DNA from: Kiritimatiellota bacterium B12222
Lineage (GTDB): Bacteria; Verrucomicrobiota; Kiritimatiellia; SS1-B-03-39; UBA6053
Direction: 5' to 3'
Assembly: GCA_029719485.1 (NCBI GenBank)
Contig: CP120722.1
Location: forward strand, 4,216,001 to 4,280,000
Length of the DNA: 64,000 nt
Shown: positions 1 to 8,725 of the stretch, piece after piece
Layout of the letters: each line of letters starts with the position of its first letter
Numbering within the stretch: position 1 is the stretch's first letter
Notes under the pieces: generated by a model
What the model saw: the letters and a program-made list of their open reading frames with translations, nothing else
What the model was told of the DNA's origin: nothing
Database searches by the model: none
Program-made: the position numbers and the translations under genes

Positions 1-657
1 CTCGGCTACGCAATGGACCACGAAGGTTTTGTAACCGCAAAGGTCACCAATCTCCATGGCAGTATAAAACAGTGGCCTCAATTCCTCTCCGGCCCCTTCG
101 CCCCCGGCGATGGCCTGCCTTCTGAACTCAATTCCAAAGAAACCTATCTCGCCCCGGGCAAAACCTACTTTTGTCCCTCAGCGCCCTATCACGGTGCTTA
201 TGTGGCAAAAGGCTATAATTTCGGAAAAACGAATATGTCATATGGCATGTATGTCGCAGGCAATATCGACCCCTACGCAAGCGAATATACAGAACGAGTC
301 AAGTATGCGTCGGAAAATTCATATCTACCTGTAGCCATATTGGTGTGGCCTTCCAGAGTGTCCCAACCGGCTCAGGCTCCTTGGTTAATGGATTCCATTA
401 GTCTGCACCCCTCAGCGGGCATGTGGTACAACAAAGTGTGGTATCCGGCCCCCATGATGGGCGTGGTCTATGCTACAGGAACCGCAGACTGGAGCGCTCG
501 GGTTCACGTCGCTCATAATGGATATGTCAATATCGTGTATTTTGACGGACACGTGGGTCAACGTACCGCCCAAGAGATGAACGAATCCCCCGCGAATTTC
601 CGCTATTTTCGCGACAAAGAACTGTTACCGATCACCTACCCTAAATCTACGAACTAA
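1..657 (+). CDS. Pseudopilin-like protein with H-X9-DG C-terminus (5' truncated by window edge)
   Basis: The reading frame is open from base 1 and ends with TAA at 655-657, so the N-terminus, which should hold the prepilin methylation motif, lies outside the window. The first visible residues, LGYAMDHEGF, match the GYANDHNG stretch of the complete pseudopilin at 29693. Near the end the motif HNGYVNIVYFDG shows H, nine residues, then DG, followed by HVG. This is the H-X9-DG type C-terminal signature of type II secretion/pseudopilin-like proteins that are abundant in Verrucomicrobiota and Planctomycetes. The role of these proteins is not known; an exported, surface-assembled function is inferred from the family. 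Two further exported or membrane genes follow on the same strand, probably in one operon. Confidence 0.85.
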   Translation, partial: LGYAMDHEGFVTAKVTNLHGSIKQWPQFLSGPFAPGDGLPSELNSKETYLAPGKTYFCPSAPYHGAYVAKGYNFGKTNMSYGMYVAGNIDPYASEYTERVKYASENSYLPVAILVWPSRVSQPAQAPWLMDSISLHPSAGMWYNKVWYPAPMMGVVYATGTADWSARVHVAHNGYVNIVYFDGHVGQRTAQEMNESPANFRYFRDKELLPITYPKSTN

Positions 658-706
658 CCCCTCTCTTTCACAAGCAACACTCACCCCTCACTCAACAAAG
701 GTACAC

Positions 707-1429
707 ATGAATTCCTCCATTGCATCCTCCCTCAGCACTCGCTCATTGTTACTCGCCCTCATTCTGGGTCTGCTTCCATTCGGTGGCATTGCAAGAGCCC
801 AACAAAGCAACAGTGGGTCCATTGGTTTGAACTTCGCAGCTGAAAATAACGATCAAACCCATCTCAGTCCCGATACGGAAGCGGGTTATAAATCTGTGGA
901 TCAAAAACATTGGAACAATTTAATAGGACCCGAGGGCAAAAACAAAGAGCTGACAGACAGCAAAGGAAAAGTCATTAACGGGATGAATGTATCCTGGGCG
1001 GTACCCGGTGCCGATCAAAATTGGAGATCAACCGTAGGCCGGGACTGGGGCTTCAAAGATGGAAACCTGACCTTGCAATTGGGATACATCCAGTTGGGAG
1101 CGGTCTTGAAGATTCAAGATATCCCCTACGAAAAATATGACGTTTACGTGTATGTGGGCGCGGGTGACAATGCCGGTGAAGGTTCCGTAACCCTCAGCGC
1201 ATCCAACAAACAGCAACTGGATCCCAACGGAACCTATTTTTATAAATTGGGTTGGTTGAATGGTAAATATCAAATTTCAGAGGCCACCAGTTTGGAAGCA
1301 AACCAACTCGGAAATGTCGTCGTGTTTAAAGGAAATTCAGCGCCAGATGTAGTGTTGGAATGGGCGGGGAACCTCAAAGGTGGATGGACCGGTGTCACAG
1401 GTATTCAAATTGTAGCTTCCAAGAAGTGA
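707..1429 (+). CDS. Secreted protein of unknown function
   Basis: 240 aa. The N-terminus is a clear signal peptide: a polar start, a hydrophobic core rich in Leu (residues about 13-26) and an Ala-Arg-Ala-Gln cleavage region near residue 31. The mature part begins GSIGLNFAAENNDQTHLSP and ends GWTGVTGIQIVASKK, a pattern of beta-rich extracellular proteins that I have seen in PVC bacteria but cannot name as a family. There is no PEP-CTERM anchor, lipobox or transmembrane tail, so it is probably periplasmic or released. An AAAGG ribosome site lies five bases before the ATG. The stop codon overlaps the next start as ATGA, so the two are translationally coupled. Function unknown. Confidence 0.8.
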   Translation: MNSSIASSLSTRSLLLALILGLLPFGGIARAQQSNSGSIGLNFAAENNDQTHLSPDTEAGYKSVDQKHWNNLIGPEGKNKELTDSKGKVINGMNVSWAVPGADQNWRSTVGRDWGFKDGNLTLQLGYIQLGAVLKIQDIPYEKYDVYVYVGAGDNAGEGSVTLSASNKQQLDPNGTYFYKLGWLNGKYQISEATSLEANQLGNVVVFKGNSAPDVVLEWAGNLKGGWTGVTGIQIVASKK

Positions 1430-2052
1430 TGACCCAAAAAAACATCATCCTCACGGGGATCAGCCTGCTACTCATTGCAGTAGCAGGCGTCAATATTGTT
1501 AAAAATAGTGGCTTCTTTCACACCCCGAGAGGTCTGAGTTGGGATGCGGATACCGTGCTTGCGGAACGCTTACTTCCCGAAATGTCCTCAGGGGATCATC
1601 TCTTGCTCATACAACCCTTCCCCCCACTCCGGGGAACCCAGGAAGAGAGCAGCGAAAAAGCCCTTCTGAAACTCTGGAAAAATAACAATATCCCAGTCGA
1701 TGTGGCTTACGTCTACGAACAACCGCGCCCCCCGGCTCCGCCAAAATATGGCCCACTTTCCAAATCGGAGTTCCAAGAAATCTTAGCCCGCCATCCACAT
1801 ACCCAATATATCTTCAGTCGGGTAAACATGAGCACCGCCACCGCACTAAGCCTGCGGGAATCAGGGGCGCCTGAAGCCATTCTGATTCTTTCCGCCAATT
1901 TTGCCGACTCAACCCTGTGTAATCCCGAAGCCCTCCGCCAAGCGGGAATTGTGGAAAACACAGTCGTCATGCGGATCCCCAGCGATCTCTCCATCAACCG
2001 GGCCAAAGCGTCCGATGATGACTTATTCGACTCACTTTACGAAATCCGTTAG
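1429..2052 (+). CDS. Membrane-anchored protein of unknown function, coupled to upstream gene
   Basis: 207 aa from the ATG at 1429, which overlaps the previous stop (TGATG). An earlier in-frame ATG at 1360 would lie inside the previous gene and is unlikely. Residues 5-24 form one hydrophobic segment (IILTGISLLLIAVAGVNIV) followed by a soluble domain of alternating hydrophobic strands and helices; a Pro-rich stretch (QPRPPAPPKYGP) sits near residue 100. I do not recognise a family. The layout pseudopilin, then small anchored protein is repeated at 29693-31073, where the second gene is a lipoprotein with a similar strand order, so the two may be distant relatives working with pseudopilins. That relation is inferred by eye only. 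Confidence 0.72.
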   Translation: MTQKNIILTGISLLLIAVAGVNIVKNSGFFHTPRGLSWDADTVLAERLLPEMSSGDHLLLIQPFPPLRGTQEESSEKALLKLWKNNNIPVDVAYVYEQPRPPAPPKYGPLSKSEFQEILARHPHTQYIFSRVNMSTATALSLRESGAPEAILILSANFADSTLCNPEALRQAGIVENTVVMRIPSDLSINRAKASDDDLFDSLYEIR

Positions 2053-2091
2053 AGCTCTCTACCGTCAGGAACACCCCATAAAAAAATCCAC

Positions 2092-2160
2092 TACCGCCAG
2101 TTCGACACCTTTGGGACGAGCTCAGGAGAAGATGAAATTTCATTCGACTCTATTTTTGAT
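2092..2160 (+). pseudogene. Decayed fragment of a PEP-CTERM protein gene
   Basis: Bases 2092-2133 translate to YRQFDTFGTSSGED, which matches the internal stretch NRQFDTFGTSSGED of the PEP-CTERM gene just downstream (about 2467-2508). The DNA differs at several third codon positions, so this is an old, diverged copy rather than a recent duplication. Similarity fades after about EISFDSIF. No start codon or signal peptide precedes it in frame, so it is best read as the remnant of a former tandem paralogue. Confidence 0.6.
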
Positions 2161-2193
2161 ATCCTGTACTCTGCTCAAAAGATGGAGTTCAAA

Positions 2194-3042
2194 ATGAAAA
2201 AAAAATTAGTCTACACTTTATTATTCATTGGCTTTGCTGCCATTTGCCTCCAAGCCGAGCTCATCGCATCCGATGATTTTAACAGCTACAGCATCGGTGA
2301 ATTAAACAGCAAAGGTACAATCAGTTCCGGTTGGCAAAGCACCTGGTCAGCGGCAACAGGATCTAACGTGGTGAATGGAGGACTGAGTTATAGCGGGGGC
2401 GACATCAGCATCAACGGCGGTTCTCAGGCCTTGAGCATCACCGGTTCAAATAATTATCAGCTCAACCGCCAGTTCGACACCTTCGGAACTTCTTCCGGTG
2501 AAGATGCGATCTACTTCAGCTTCCTCTTTCGTCAGGTGTCGGGTACCCCAGCAGACTTTCTCAATTTCACCCTGGATAAAGATCAGGATTATGAACTGGG
2601 GTCTGGAATCGGGGATTTATCAGGCACACAAGCCGAATTTTCTGCCCGGGTAAAATATACAGTACAAGCATCCGAAACCGTGTCTTACACCAGCAGTGAA
2701 ACCTACTTGCTGGTCGGACGTGTTTCACGGGATGGTGACGATGGGGATCGGACACATCCACTTCGCTTCGATCAGATTGAGTTGTGGGTAAATCCCACCT
2801 CAAGCAGCTTAGGGACTGCGGATGTGATTTTTGACTCTTCCTCCGGAATGAATGATATTTCCTATTTCGGATTACGCTCTGCAAATATAGGAAGTGGCGA
2901 CGAATATCTGATCGATGAATTACGTATCGGCACAGACTTCTCCAGTATCGTCATTCCGGAACCCTCTTCCCTTCTCCTGCTCGGCATCGGATTAGTTTTA
3001 GCCCGCATGGGAGTTGCCAGACGCATCACCACCCGCTCTTAA
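2194..3042 (+). CDS. PEP-CTERM sorting domain-containing secreted protein
   Basis: 282 aa from ATG 2194, chosen over the ATG at 2182 because GGAG at 2184-2187 sits six bases before it and because MKKKLVYTLLFIGF is a normal signal-peptide start. The signal core is followed by a cut near LQAEL. The mature domain is beta-rich and Ser/Gly/Thr-rich, with DDFNSY at its start and EYLIDELRIG near the end, a layout typical of jelly-roll PEP-CTERM proteins. The C-terminus has the sorting signal: IPEPSS, a hydrophobic helix (LLLLGIGLVLA) and a basic tail (ARRITTRS). Such proteins are processed by exosortase and placed on the cell surface or in the extracellular matrix. The specific function is unknown. 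Confidence 0.88.
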   Translation: MKKKLVYTLLFIGFAAICLQAELIASDDFNSYSIGELNSKGTISSGWQSTWSAATGSNVVNGGLSYSGGDISINGGSQALSITGSNNYQLNRQFDTFGTSSGEDAIYFSFLFRQVSGTPADFLNFTLDKDQDYELGSGIGDLSGTQAEFSARVKYTVQASETVSYTSSETYLLVGRVSRDGDDGDRTHPLRFDQIELWVNPTSSSLGTADVIFDSSSGMNDISYFGLRSANIGSGDEYLIDELRIGTDFSSIVIPEPSSLLLLGIGLVLARMGVARRITTRS

Positions 3043-3126
3043 GTTCGCGTCCACCTCCAAAATAATTCTCGCACACAACCATGGCACTCGTCCACGACGA
3101 CCAGGACGCTGGTACCGCCCCCTGCT

Positions 3127-4161
3127 TTACCCCAGCGAAGACAGGCATACCGACTCCCCGGATTCTGCCGACGCAATCGCCCCGTGCACCATCGCCAGGC
3201 TATGAAAATTGTCGTAAGCCGGCGTCGCGGGTTGCGTACCCTCACAGAGACTTTGCAAAAAGTTAAGAATGCCTGCTTCATGTCCCGATGGTGTAGCGTT
3301 TGCATCGACTTCAGGAACAGGAATCGAAACACAGTCCCTCACAAGCCCTTCTGTTCCGCAGAGTTGCTCCACCTCAATCCCATCCTCACCATCCCACATC
3401 AAGCTGCCTTTTGTCCCCAAAATCCGCCACTGACATTGCCAACTTGTCGACAAGCCTTCCGCACACCAACTTCCTCGATATGAACTGCGAATTTGATCTT
3501 CGTGCTCAAAAAAAGCAACCGCTGATGCACCATCCGCATACCAAGAACCCGGTGGATTCCAGTCTTGTGCCCAAACCTTGACGGGAGGGGCATCCGTCAA
3601 ATAACGAATTTGATCAAAGGAATGAATCGCCATATCAAACAAAAGCACATGTTTCATCTCGTCCCGAAATCCCCCAAAATGGGCCCCTATAAAAAAATCA
3701 CTATGAAAGGTGTGCGCTTGCCCAATCATTCCTGAATCTAACGCAGCCCGTACCCGTTGAATACCATTAGGTTGCCAACGTCTATTTTGCATAACACCGT
3801 AAGTTACCCCGGCCTCTTGCGCGGCCTTCACCATCTCCCGCGCATCCGCCATACTTTCAGCCAAGGGTTTTTCACCCAAGACATGACAACCCTTCCCTAC
3901 CGCGCTAAGTACAATATGTTTATGGGCAGAGGGAACCGTACAATCAAATACCAAATCTGCCCCACTCTCCCGCAGACATTTCTCTAAGTCACTCGTCGCC
4001 AGCCCTACCGGCAAGCCAAACTGCCTCGCCTTCGCTTTGGCCACCTCCACATCAAGATCAACAATTCCCACCCACTCAATATTCGGGTGATTTTTTGTAA
4101 CGGTAAACCAACTATCGGCAATACCACCACAACCTACATGTATGGCTTTAAATTTTTTCAT
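3127..4161 (-). CDS. Gfo/Idh/MocA family NAD(P)-dependent oxidoreductase
   Basis: 344 aa, the usual length of the family. The N-terminal Rossmann fold carries the nucleotide site VGCGGIADSW (residues about 9-18), then DLDVEVAKAKA. GEKPLAESM (residues about 97-105) is the conserved EKP motif, whose Lys takes part in catalysis. The C-terminal half is the alpha/beta substrate domain. No signal peptide is present, so it is cytoplasmic. Members oxidise or reduce sugars, sugar acids or cyclitols; the substrate cannot be told from sequence. The gene is divergent from an AraC regulator at 4255, which probably controls it in response to a sugar. Confidence 0.9.
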   Translation of the reverse strand: MKKFKAIHVGCGGIADSWFTVTKNHPNIEWVGIVDLDVEVAKAKARQFGLPVGLATSDLEKCLRESGADLVFDCTVPSAHKHIVLSAVGKGCHVLGEKPLAESMADAREMVKAAQEAGVTYGVMQNRRWQPNGIQRVRAALDSGMIGQAHTFHSDFFIGAHFGGFRDEMKHVLLFDMAIHSFDQIRYLTDAPPVKVWAQDWNPPGSWYADGASAVAFFEHEDQIRSSYRGSWCAEGLSTSWQCQWRILGTKGSLMWDGEDGIEVEQLCGTEGLVRDCVSIPVPEVDANATPSGHEAGILNFLQSLCEGTQPATPAYDNFHSLAMVHGAIASAESGESVCLSSLG

Positions 4162-4205
4162 CGTGACAATATCCTATAAAACTACCGCCAAATCGTCTTT
4201 ACCGA

Positions 4206-4234
4206 TTGTCTGGAATATATTGATCTTTTGTCTG
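4206..4234. promoter_or_regulatory. Candidate AraC-type direct-repeat operator
   Basis: TTGTCTG occurs at 4206-4212 and again at 4228-4234, 22 bases apart, about two turns of the helix, as expected for the two recognition helices of AraC proteins. It lies between the divergent Gfo/Idh gene and the AraC gene at 4255 and overlaps the proposed AraC promoter, which would fit autoregulation. This is a pattern match only. Confidence 0.4.
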
Positions 4235-4248
4235 ATTTTGGATAAAAA
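4220..4248 (+). promoter_or_regulatory. Candidate leaderless promoter of the AraC gene
   Basis: TTGATC at 4220-4225, a 17-base spacer and TAAAAA at 4243-4248 resemble a sigma-70 promoter. The ATG at 4255 comes six bases after the -10 box and has no Shine-Dalgarno sequence, so transcription would start at or next to the A of ATG. Confidence 0.4.
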
Positions 4249-4254
4249 ATCGAC

Positions 4255-5112
4255 ATGGACTTGGTCTCAATAAAATCAAAAATATCTCTATTTCCTGTAA
4301 AACTCTATCGATACCCTCATTTAAAACTGCACACCCACCCCTTTCACGAATTCTATTTTAGCTTAAGCACAGGAGGTACTCAGTTTGCAGGCGAAAAAAA
4401 GTACCCCCTCCAATCACGACAATTGTTTATCCTGCCCGCTTCCCTACCACATTACTGTCATTCAGACTCCGAAACCCACGGGGTTGAGGCCATTGTTTTA
4501 TACGTTTCACCTGAGCTGTATCAAGGAAACAGCTACGCGGATGAAGAGGGCCAACGCATTTTATCGCGTATCGTCAAAATGGGAAAAGAAGGCAACTGTG
4601 AGCTCCATCTTCATACAGAAACCCTTCGCCAAATTGAACAGATTTTACTCCCCTTGAGTAAAGAAAAAATTGAAGATTCACCAGGTTACGCCATGCATAT
4701 ACGGTCAGGATTCGAAAGCATGTTGGTGGCCTTGATGAGAGATCCCTATTTATCACCGTCCAAAAAAACAGTCAACCCCATGCCTCATCAGCGACTGGAA
4801 AAGGTCTTTTATTACCTCGAAGCTCATTATTCAGAACCCTTAACCGTCGAGAGAGTCTCCCAAGTCGCAGGCTTAAGTCGAAGTCATTTTCATGCACTCT
4901 TTAAACAGGCCACCGGCGAAGGTTTGGTGGATTATCTTACCCACATTCGCATTCGCCGGGCCTGCGAACTCCTGCAAGACGAAAGCTATTCCTTGCTGGA
5001 AGTCAGTATGAGTTGTGGCTTCGAATCACTTACCCATTTCTACCGCTGTTTTCGAAAACGCAAAGGTCTTCCTCCAGGGAGCTTTCGGAAACAATCCTGC
5101 ACGCCGAGCTAA
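4255..5112 (+). CDS. AraC family transcriptional regulator
   Basis: 285 aa. The N-terminal part is a cupin-like sensor domain with the HTHPFHEFYF metal/sugar-pocket pattern (residues about 26-35) and LFILPASLPHYCHS. The C-terminal 100 residues are the double helix-turn-helix DNA-binding domain: VERVSQVAGLSRSHFHALFK and then SLLEVSMSCGFESLTHFYRC, ending KGLPPGSFRK. It is divergent from the Gfo/Idh gene and convergent with the end of the nine-gene uronate operon. It most likely activates one or both in response to a sugar ligand. No ribosome site precedes the ATG; see the promoter entry. Confidence 0.92.
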   Translation: MDLVSIKSKISLFPVKLYRYPHLKLHTHPFHEFYFSLSTGGTQFAGEKKYPLQSRQLFILPASLPHYCHSDSETHGVEAIVLYVSPELYQGNSYADEEGQRILSRIVKMGKEGNCELHLHTETLRQIEQILLPLSKEKIEDSPGYAMHIRSGFESMLVALMRDPYLSPSKKTVNPMPHQRLEKVFYYLEAHYSEPLTVERVSQVAGLSRSHFHALFKQATGEGLVDYLTHIRIRRACELLQDESYSLLEVSMSCGFESLTHFYRCFRKRKGLPPGSFRKQSCTPS

Positions 5113-5169
5113 ATCAGAGCTGTAAACTGTACTGAGACAAACCCCTCGCGTCCAAACACACGTGTACGG

Positions 5170-6168
5170 CTACGATTCGCTCATATTCTTGGCGCGGGTG
5201 GGACTCAGTGCCGTCAGCATATTTTCGCCCCGACCCAAACGCTCCAACTCATCCGCCAAGAAGCTCCAACGCGCTTCGAACTCTATGGGGGCATTCGCAC
5301 GATGAGGCGCAAGTAAACATCGGTCATTCGACCGAAGGGGACTATCCTCTTCCAAGGGTTCGGTTTCAAAAACATCCAAAGCTAAGAAGATGTTTTGTTT
5401 CTCAACCGCGGCAATCATCTCAGCTTGGTTGACCATTTTTCCTCGTGCAATATTGATAAACAAGGCCTCGTCGGCCATCGCTTCAAAATGTTCAGCCCGA
5501 ATCATATGGTGGGTCTCAGGCGTGTAACCACCCGCGAGCACAATCACTTCACATTCACTGAACAGAGACAATAACGACTCCGCTTTTTGAAACCCTTGCG
5601 CTTGCAGAGAGTCCGCAGTGGCATGCGCAGAATAAATCTGTACCTGGTCTGTAAATTGACCGAACAAGTTAGCGATGCCTTGGCCAATCCACCCAAACCC
5701 AATCACCCCAACTTTGCGGTTATGTAAAATACGTGTGCGCCCAAATTTCATCCGGGGCCAGGCCTCTCCACTCTTCATATAATGATTGTAGTTTGAGATT
5801 TGAGTCAAGGAACTGAGCGCCAAACCAAGCGTATACTCAGCCATGGGCCGAATACGCGTAGGTCCCGTATGAATCACCAACAGCTCTTTCTCTAACGCGT
5901 AGAGATCATCAATATTTTGGCGAACACCTCCGTAGGTACTGCCCACCACTTCAAGCTCAGGTAAGGCATCAATCACCTCGGGTGTCACCAAGGCATGTGC
6001 CGTATAAGGCACCACCAACACCTGGGCGCCTTGAGCGGCGGCAATAATTTTTTCGGGACTGTCCGCATCCGGCACTTCGATCAGGTCACCCAGTTTTTGA
6101 ATGCGCGATTTCGCAGCTTCATCCGCAATGCTACAGGCAAATACAATTTTCTTTTGTGAATCACTCAT
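5170..6168 (-). CDS. D-isomer-specific 2-hydroxyacid dehydrogenase (NAD-dependent)
   Basis: 332 aa. The NAD-binding Rossmann motif is VGVIGFGWIGQGIANLFGQ (residues about 152-170). The three catalytic residues of the family are visible: Arg in NIARGKMV, Glu in ALDVFETEPLEE and His in LLAPHRAN. The reaction is the reversible oxidation of a D-2-hydroxy acid to a 2-keto acid; members include glycerate, lactate and phosphoglycerate dehydrogenases. It is the last gene of the operon that begins at 14319, one base after kduD, which suggests it reduces or oxidises a hydroxy or keto acid formed from uronate breakdown. The exact substrate is inferred, not shown. Confidence 0.88.
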   Translation of the reverse strand: MSDSQKKIVFACSIADEAAKSRIQKLGDLIEVPDADSPEKIIAAAQGAQVLVVPYTAHALVTPEVIDALPELEVVGSTYGGVRQNIDDLYALEKELLVIHTGPTRIRPMAEYTLGLALSSLTQISNYNHYMKSGEAWPRMKFGRTRILHNRKVGVIGFGWIGQGIANLFGQFTDQVQIYSAHATADSLQAQGFQKAESLLSLFSECEVIVLAGGYTPETHHMIRAEHFEAMADEALFINIARGKMVNQAEMIAAVEKQNIFLALDVFETEPLEEDSPLRSNDRCLLAPHRANAPIEFEARWSFLADELERLGRGENMLTALSPTRAKNMSES

Positions 6169-6169
6169 G

Positions 6170-6940
6170 TTATCGCCCCATCCAACCGCCGTCGACCAAC
6201 ATCACGTGTCCCTGCATATAGCTGGATGCTTCCGATGCGAGAAAAACAACAGGTCCTTTAAAGTCATCAGGATTTCCCCAACGACCTGCAGGAATACGAC
6301 CCAAAATTTGTTCGCTACGCGTCGGATCATCTTGCAAGGCCTGGGTATTATCGGTGGCAATATACCCCGGTGCAATGGCATTCACGTTCACGCCTTTGCC
6401 GGCCCACTCATTGGCCAAGGCTTTGCACAACTGCCCCACGCCTCCTTTGCTTGCGGCATAACCGGGAACGGTAATGCCTCCTTGAAAGGTCAATAAACTC
6501 GCGGTGAAAATGATTTTCCCGGAACCACGCGCAACCATCTCTTTGCCGAATTCACGACTTAACACAAACTGCGCATTCAAATTGATCTCCATAATGGTAT
6601 CCCAAAGATCATCCCCATGCTCCGTGGCAGGTGCACGTAAGATATGTCCGGCATTGTTCACCAAAATATCCACCTGTACCCCGGAAGCTTTCACCGCTTC
6701 GATAAAGGCATACACCGCTTTGCGGTCAGAGAAATCCGCGGTGTATCCGGTAAAAGAGCGACCCAAGGCCTTCACTTCTTTTTCAACCGCACTACCCGAA
6801 GGTTCCAAGGTCGCACTCACGCCAAGGATATCTGCACCCGCTTCAGCCAAACCGATCGCCATCGCTTTGCCAATACCGCGTTTGCATCCAGTGACCAACG
6901 CTGTTTTTCCACTTAAATCAAATAGTTCATTCGCTTTCAT
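6170..6940 (-). CDS. kduD: 2-dehydro-3-deoxy-D-gluconate 5-dehydrogenase (KduD-like SDR)
   Basis: 256 aa from ATG 6940, which has GAGGA five bases upstream; an ATG at 6952 lacks a ribosome site. It is a short-chain dehydrogenase with [20 protein letters not shown] for NAD binding, NNAGHI, Ser in ASLLTFQGG and the catalytic YAASK. The stretch [20 protein letters not shown] and IPAGRWGNP followed by the end VDGGWMGR closely match KduD enzymes as I recall them. KduD interconverts 2,5-diketo-3-deoxygluconate and 2-keto-3-deoxygluconate in the breakdown of unsaturated uronates from pectin, alginate-like or glycosaminoglycan chains. It overlaps the acetyltransferase gene and is followed after one base by a hydroxyacid dehydrogenase. 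Confidence 0.85.
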   Translation of the reverse strand: MKANELFDLSGKTALVTGCKRGIGKAMAIGLAEAGADILGVSATLEPSGSAVEKEVKALGRSFTGYTADFSDRKAVYAFIEAVKASGVQVDILVNNAGHILRAPATEHGDDLWDTIMEINLNAQFVLSREFGKEMVARGSGKIIFTASLLTFQGGITVPGYAASKGGVGQLCKALANEWAGKGVNVNAIAPGYIATDNTQALQDDPTRSEQILGRIPAGRWGNPDDFKGPVVFLASEASSYMQGHVMLVDGGWMGR

Positions 6941-7547
6941 TGCATTCCTCATCAGGTTTTCTTTTTCTTAAAATTTTGGCAGGTACCCCACCCACAATCG
7001 ACCAAGCAGGTACATCTTTGGTCACCACAGCACCCGCCGCAATCACCGATCCCGTACCAATGCGCACACCACAGGTGATCACCACCCTCCCCGCAATCCA
7101 CACATCATCTTCAACAATGATGGGCTTGTGAATCAACCCCTGCTTCGCAATAGGAATATCCGTGCGGTCAATCACATGATTCCCCCCAATCATCTGTACA
7201 TTGGGCGCGATGCGCACGTTGTTCCCTATTTGAATGCGGCCACTCGGATTTTCCCGGGTGCCATAGCCAATCAACATCGAATTCAATTGCACCGAACAGT
7301 TGTCCCCCATCTCCACATTCCCCTGAATCACCGCCCCCGGCGCCACCGAGCACCCCTTCCCTAAGGTAATCAATCCCGCACGTGGATGAATGCGCGCTTC
7401 CGGACTAATTTTCACATCCTCGCCCAAAAGCACATAAGGCCGATGACGCAAGGCCTGACGCCTTCCCCACCACAGAGAAACCTTCCCCCCCAGCGTATTG
7501 CGATTAGGCATACTATGCCCTTGAATCAGTCCATTCCAAAAACTCAT
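6927..7547 (-). CDS. Left-handed beta-helix (hexapeptide repeat) acyltransferase
   Basis: 206 aa. From about residue 45 there are repeated hexapeptides typical of the LbH fold ([46 protein letters not shown]), then the loop with GGNHVID, the likely catalytic His, and [20 protein letters not shown] plus [10 protein letters not shown] at the end, as in maltose/galactoside O-acetyltransferases and WbbJ-like enzymes. It would move an acetyl group from acetyl-CoA to a sugar hydroxyl. Its presence inside a catabolic operon, overlapping both neighbours, is unusual; it could detoxify or tag an unmetabolisable sugar as LacA does. Substrate unknown. Confidence 0.85.
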   Translation of the reverse strand: MSFWNGLIQGHSMPNRNTLGGKVSLWWGRRQALRHRPYVLLGEDVKISPEARIHPRAGLITLGKGCSVAPGAVIQGNVEMGDNCSVQLNSMLIGYGTRENPSGRIQIGNNVRIAPNVQMIGGNHVIDRTDIPIAKQGLIHKPIIVEDDVWIAGRVVITCGVRIGTGSVIAAGAVVTKDVPAWSIVGGVPAKILRKRKPDEECNESE

Positions 7548-8725
7548 TCACCGACCTCGATTTCCACCATGCGCGCCAATCCGTCTGCCGGCAGGCTATT
7601 ACAAAGAACTCGATCACCCGCCTGATTAAATACAGGATGATGACAAACCCGCAAGGGATTGCGACCACTCGCTTCTTTTTCACCTATAAATTTGGGTAAC
7701 AAGACCCGATCGATTTCCAATCCGGTCTTGCGGGAAATAAACAACACGGCACCCGTCTCTCCTGCATTTTCATCCGTCACGATGAGATCGCGATCGCGCG
7801 GACTTACCGATGGATGTCCCCCACTATGATGGTCGCTCAATTTTTTATAATCCGTACCGTCATAACGCACTTCTGCGAGACAAAGTTTACCCGTTTCAGG
7901 ATCGGGTCCATAACCAATCAGATATTCCCCATCCGGTTGCCACCCCCAGTGCACGCCCCGTCGACCAAAGCCCATATCCATGGCCAAATGAATGTCTTTC
8001 ATTTCACGATCAGAGGTAAATACATATGCCAACCGCGGTTCTTTACGCGAAGCGTCCACACAATGATTCCCAAAGAAAAACAAAAAGCGTTCACCATTCG
8101 GAGACCAGCGCACACAATAGGTCATCAAAGTTAAGCCGTGATCATTTCCGTCTGCTTCACGTAGCTTCTGCACCTGCGGATGTGCATTTAATATCTCCTC
8201 CGTGCTTAGGCGAAGTTCATTCACCTCGGGTTCAAACCCCAACGACAACAACCCATGTTGGGTTCTGGCTTCAAAAGGAATAGGAGAGAGCTGCGGTTGA
8301 TATCCGCCTCCTCCATAGCCTGCGGCATACAACATACCATGTGCACAGGAAACACCGGGCTCTCCTTTGGGCGATATGCCCTCCAAATTTCCGGGCATCC
8401 GCAATTCTTTTCCACTGGCCAAGTCCCGCTTCACGACTTCCGGATGTTGATGTGTGCCCGCTTCATAATATACCGATTTCGCATCTGCAGACCAACTCTG
8501 CCATTTACCCGTATGCCAAAAAGCAGGGGTAACCGTTTCTTCGCCAAAGCGATCCAACACCTCTCCATCCGCAGACAAAATCAGGACTTCGCCTGTGTTT
8601 TTTTCCACATCAGCCCCCGCCACCAAAATGCGCCCGGACCCATCCGGCGCATAAGGACAGAGAGTATAGTAGCCATGCACACACCATCGATCCGCTACAG
8701 GGAATTCTCTAAGAGTTAATTGCAT
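7544..8725 (-). CDS. Beta-propeller protein resembling PL22 oligogalacturonate lyase
   Basis: 393 aa, no signal peptide. Repeated blades with PDG/SPNG/SADG turns ([48 protein letters not shown]) indicate a WD40/TolB-like seven-bladed propeller. Conserved His clusters [12 protein letters not shown] and VCHHPVFNQ resemble the His residues that hold the metal and act in oligogalacturonate lyases of family PL22. Its place between a dehydrogenase and kduD in a uronate operon supports cutting of small uronate oligomers in the cytoplasm. The family assignment is by motif and context only; a different metal-dependent lyase or epimerase role cannot be excluded. Confidence 0.65.
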   Translation of the reverse strand: MQLTLREFPVADRWCVHGYYTLCPYAPDGSGRILVAGADVEKNTGEVLILSADGEVLDRFGEETVTPAFWHTGKWQSWSADAKSVYYEAGTHQHPEVVKRDLASGKELRMPGNLEGISPKGEPGVSCAHGMLYAAGYGGGGYQPQLSPIPFEARTQHGLLSLGFEPEVNELRLSTEEILNAHPQVQKLREADGNDHGLTLMTYCVRWSPNGERFLFFFGNHCVDASRKEPRLAYVFTSDREMKDIHLAMDMGFGRRGVHWGWQPDGEYLIGYGPDPETGKLCLAEVRYDGTDYKKLSDHHSGGHPSVSPRDRDLIVTDENAGETGAVLFISRKTGLEIDRVLLPKFIGEKEASGRNPLRVCHHPVFNQAGDRVLCNSLPADGLARMVEIEVGE

